DNA of 64,000 nucleotides from the NCBI RefSeq assembly GCF_028288185.1, contig NZ_JAQBOF010000029.1:178772-242771 (forward strand), in the 5' to 3' direction. Under the pieces are notes generated by a model that was given only the letters and a program-made list of their open reading frames with translations, had not been told where the DNA came from and made no database searches. This document shows, in pieces, positions 61,923 through 64,000 of the stretch. The stretch comes from Mucilaginibacter sp. GTDB taxonomy: Bacteria > Bacteroidota > Bacteroidia > Sphingobacteriales > Sphingobacteriaceae. The position numbers and the translations under genes are program-made. Positions within the stretch are counted from its first letter, which is position 1; each line of letters begins with the position of its first letter.

Positions 61923-63908
61923 ATGAAAAAAAAAATACTTATCAGCCTCATTGTCATTTGTCTTACAAACTGCGTTAAAGCGCAAAACTTCCCTGTTAAT
62001 GTTTGGTTGCATGATGAAGTTGATATGCCCAAATATGTTAATGATCCATCGGCCCATGCTGTTGTTTTAAATGAATATGCTGATGCCCGGTTAGACAATA
62101 CCGAAAGCGATGGAAGTATCAGGTTGGTTTACAAGTATCATGTTAAAATAAAGATCTTTGACGAAAGCGGGATTAAATATGGAACAATAGAAATTCCACT
62201 ATATAACAATAATGAGGTAGCTGAAGAGGTGTCTGAAATAGATGGCTTAACTGCCTATAAAGATAATAATGGTGTAGTTAAAACAGAAAAACTTGACCCG
62301 GCGAAAATATATAGGGTAAGAGAAAACAAGAATTACTCTACTGCTAAGTTTGCAATGCCCGGTGTAAAAAATGGCGCTATAATTGAATATTCTTATACAA
62401 TCGTATCGCCTTATTTCGAAAGTTTTCGTACATGGCATTTTCAAACAGGTATACCAAAAGTGCATTCTAAATATGAAGCACATATCCCTGGTTTCTGGAC
62501 TTATAATATTTCTATAAGAGGCGATTTAAAAATGACTAGCAATACTGCAACGTTAGAACGTGATTGTTTTACAAGTCATGGAGCAAAATCCGACTGCTCG
62601 CATTTGGTTTTTGAAATGGCTAATATACCCGCATTTATCCAGGAAGATTATATGACTGCTCCTAAAAACTTCATGTCGGCCATATACTTTGAACTTTCAG
62701 CCTTTACTAATCCATATACAGGGACGGTTAATAAATTAGCAAAACAATGGAGTGATGTTGATTATCAACTTAAACACGATGATAACTTTGGCAGCCAAAT
62801 AAAAAGAAAAGACTTGCTCAAAGACCGTATATTACCCATAATAGCCGGTAAAACAAATGAGTTGGATAAAGCAAAGGCCGTATACGCATACATACAAAAA
62901 ACAATTAAATGGAATGACTATTACTCATTAGGTAGTAGTAATGATGGCATACGTAAGGCTTTAGACAATCATACCGGCACTATAGGCGACATAAATTTAT
63001 CATTAATTTCGGCGCTTAACGCGGCGGGGCTTACTCCAGAGGCGGTGATATTGTCTACCCGCGACCACGGTATAATAAACAAACTTTACCCTGTTATAAC
63101 GGAGTTTGATTATGTTATTGCCAAAGTGACAATTGATGATAAAAGTTACCTATTAGATGCCACCGACCCATTACTATCATTTGGCATGTTGCCCTTACGA
63201 TGTCTTAATGACCAAGGCCGTGTTATGAGTTTAAGTAAGCCATCTTATTGGATGGATATAACCACACCTCAAAAAGAAAACAGGATATATACACTTGATC
63301 TGACATTACAAGACAATGGTAAATTAAAAGGCACGTTTACCATTTACTCCAAAGGTTATGCAGGTTTTAAGGTACGCAAAGCGATAAAAAAATTCAATTC
63401 TATTGATGAGTATGTTGAGAACCTTGATGAAAAACTAACTAAGGTTAAGATATTAAAATCAGAAGTTACAAACGTGGATAGCCTGGATCTGGCGGTGTCA
63501 GAAAAATATGAAATAGAGATGGACGCGTATAACGATCTAAACCATCAGAAACTTAGCTTTAACCCTTACCTGTTTGACAGAGTAATTAACAATCCTTTTA
63601 AGCTAACAGAACGGCTTTACCCAGTTGATTGGGGCATGCCTTCAGAAACAAGATTTGTTTTACAAATGCACCTGCCTGATAAATATGTAGTTGAAGATCC
63701 ACCACAAAACATAGCAATTGGCTTACCAAACCAGGGCGGCAGCTTTATGGTAAATTATGAACCTGGTGAAAATTCATTCACTTTTTCACATATCATATCA
63801 TTCAAAAAGTCAATATATCTATCCGAGGAGTATTCATACTTGAAAGAGCTTTATAATAAGATCATCCTGTCAGAAAAAACAGAAATGATATTTAAGAAAA
63901 AACAATGA
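61923..63908 (+). CDS. DUF3857 and transglutaminase-like domain protein, secreted
   Basis: The 661-residue protein has a signal peptide (about 1-21, CVKAQ), an N-terminal DUF3857 domain (about 50-230), a transglutaminase-like core (about 290-400; YIQKTIKWNDYYS, then LLDATDPLLSFGMLP) and a C-terminal beta domain. The usual catalytic Cys appears to be missing: the place of the common R-x-G-x-C helix reads GTIGDINLSLIS. Its stop overlaps the start of a second protein of probably the same family. Confidence 0.88.
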   Translation: MKKKILISLIVICLTNCVKAQNFPVNVWLHDEVDMPKYVNDPSAHAVVLNEYADARLDNTESDGSIRLVYKYHVKIKIFDESGIKYGTIEIPLYNNNEVAEEVSEIDGLTAYKDNNGVVKTEKLDPAKIYRVRENKNYSTAKFAMPGVKNGAIIEYSYTIVSPYFESFRTWHFQTGIPKVHSKYEAHIPGFWTYNISIRGDLKMTSNTATLERDCFTSHGAKSDCSHLVFEMANIPAFIQEDYMTAPKNFMSAIYFELSAFTNPYTGTVNKLAKQWSDVDYQLKHDDNFGSQIKRKDLLKDRILPIIAGKTNELDKAKAVYAYIQKTIKWNDYYSLGSSNDGIRKALDNHTGTIGDINLSLISALNAAGLTPEAVILSTRDHGIINKLYPVITEFDYVIAKVTIDDKSYLLDATDPLLSFGMLPLRCLNDQGRVMSLSKPSYWMDITTPQKENRIYTLDLTLQDNGKLKGTFTIYSKGYAGFKVRKAIKKFNSIDEYVENLDEKLTKVKILKSEVTNVDSLDLAVSEKYEIEMDAYNDLNHQKLSFNPYLFDRVINNPFKLTERLYPVDWGMPSETRFVLQMHLPDKYVVEDPPQNIAIGLPNQGGSFMVNYEPGENSFTFSHIISFKKSIYLSEEYSYLKELYNKIILSEKTEMIFKKKQ

Positions 63909-64000
63909 GATCACTACTGATAACATTTTGTTTATTTATAATTACTATAGCAACTAACGCGCAAGCTAATTATGATGTTAGCTTAATCCCTAAAAACTTA
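63905..64000 (+). CDS. Secreted DUF3857-type protein (partial, runs off window)
   Basis: The ATG at 63905 overlaps the preceding stop (ATGA) and opens a frame with a signal peptide (LLITFCLFIITIATNAQA) followed by NYDVSLIPKNL, the start seen in many Bacteroidota DUF3857/transglutaminase proteins. Only 32 codons are in the window. Probably a paralogue of the preceding gene. Confidence 0.75.
   Translation, partial: MRSLLITFCLFIITIATNAQANYDVSLIPKNL

Noticed and set aside
1..64000. CRISPR array, rRNA, insertion sequence or transposase
   Set aside because: No regular spaced repeats, rRNA stretches or transposase motifs were seen; the only arrays are the 42-bp and 10-bp tandem repeats.

Overview
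The window comes from a Bacteroidota chromosome, most likely family Sphingobacteriaceae (Mucilaginibacter/Pedobacter-like). The evidence is a SusC-type TonB receptor with an STN domain next to FecR and an ECF sigma factor, a Bacteroides-type tra operon (TraE, F, G, J, K, M), TAnnTTTG promoter -7 boxes, a GH92 mannosidase, DUF3857/transglutaminase proteins and a PgpH-type HD phosphodiesterase.

Positions 1-44251 look like the tRNA-proximal part of an integrative conjugative element (ICE). It abuts the 3' end of a tRNA-Ser(GCU) gene (44252-44338, minus strand), with a tyrosine integrase and repeated ACTCACT-type motifs just inside the junction. The other end is not in the window. Reading inward from the tRNA, the element carries: integrase and several small helix-turn-helix proteins; ORF6N and ParA genes with AT-rich repeats and paired palindromes; a mobilisation block (candidate oriT, MobC-like accessory protein, relaxase, VirD4-type coupling protein); an ImuA-ImuB-DnaE2 mutagenesis operon with a divergent AlkB-type dioxygenase operon; a secreted NUC-type nuclease; and an 11-gene conjugation operon (17483-27165) with three TraI-like genes but no recognisable TraN.

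Beyond tra lies unusual cargo: aspartate kinase of the type found in ectoine clusters, Lrp regulator, class 1 fructose bisphosphatase, and a tightly overlapping divergent operon serC - DUF1015 - SDR threonine dehydrogenase - RpoD-like sigma factor. An ECF sigma - FecR - SusC signalling unit follows, but it is split by an oppositely oriented three-gene cassette (4965-9457): a PD-(D/E)XK nuclease-like protein, a four-helix membrane protein and a protein with an EndoU-like N-terminal domain. I do not recognise this cassette as a described system; it is the best candidate here for a new defence or conflict module.

From 44252 to 64000 the DNA is visibly more AT-rich and looks like ordinary chromosome: PgpH, an SPFH protein, two tandem paralogues and a small ribbon-helix-helix-like protein, thiolase, POT peptide transporter, polyprenol-phosphate mannosyltransferase-like protein, RuvB, a GH92 - Gfo/Idh - polysaccharide deacetylase group, QueG, a DnaQ-type exonuclease, and DUF3857/transglutaminase proteins. 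A 550-base intergenic stretch at 58870-59419 holds a perfect-period 42-bp tandem repeat. All family calls were made by reading the sequence; no database search was run.
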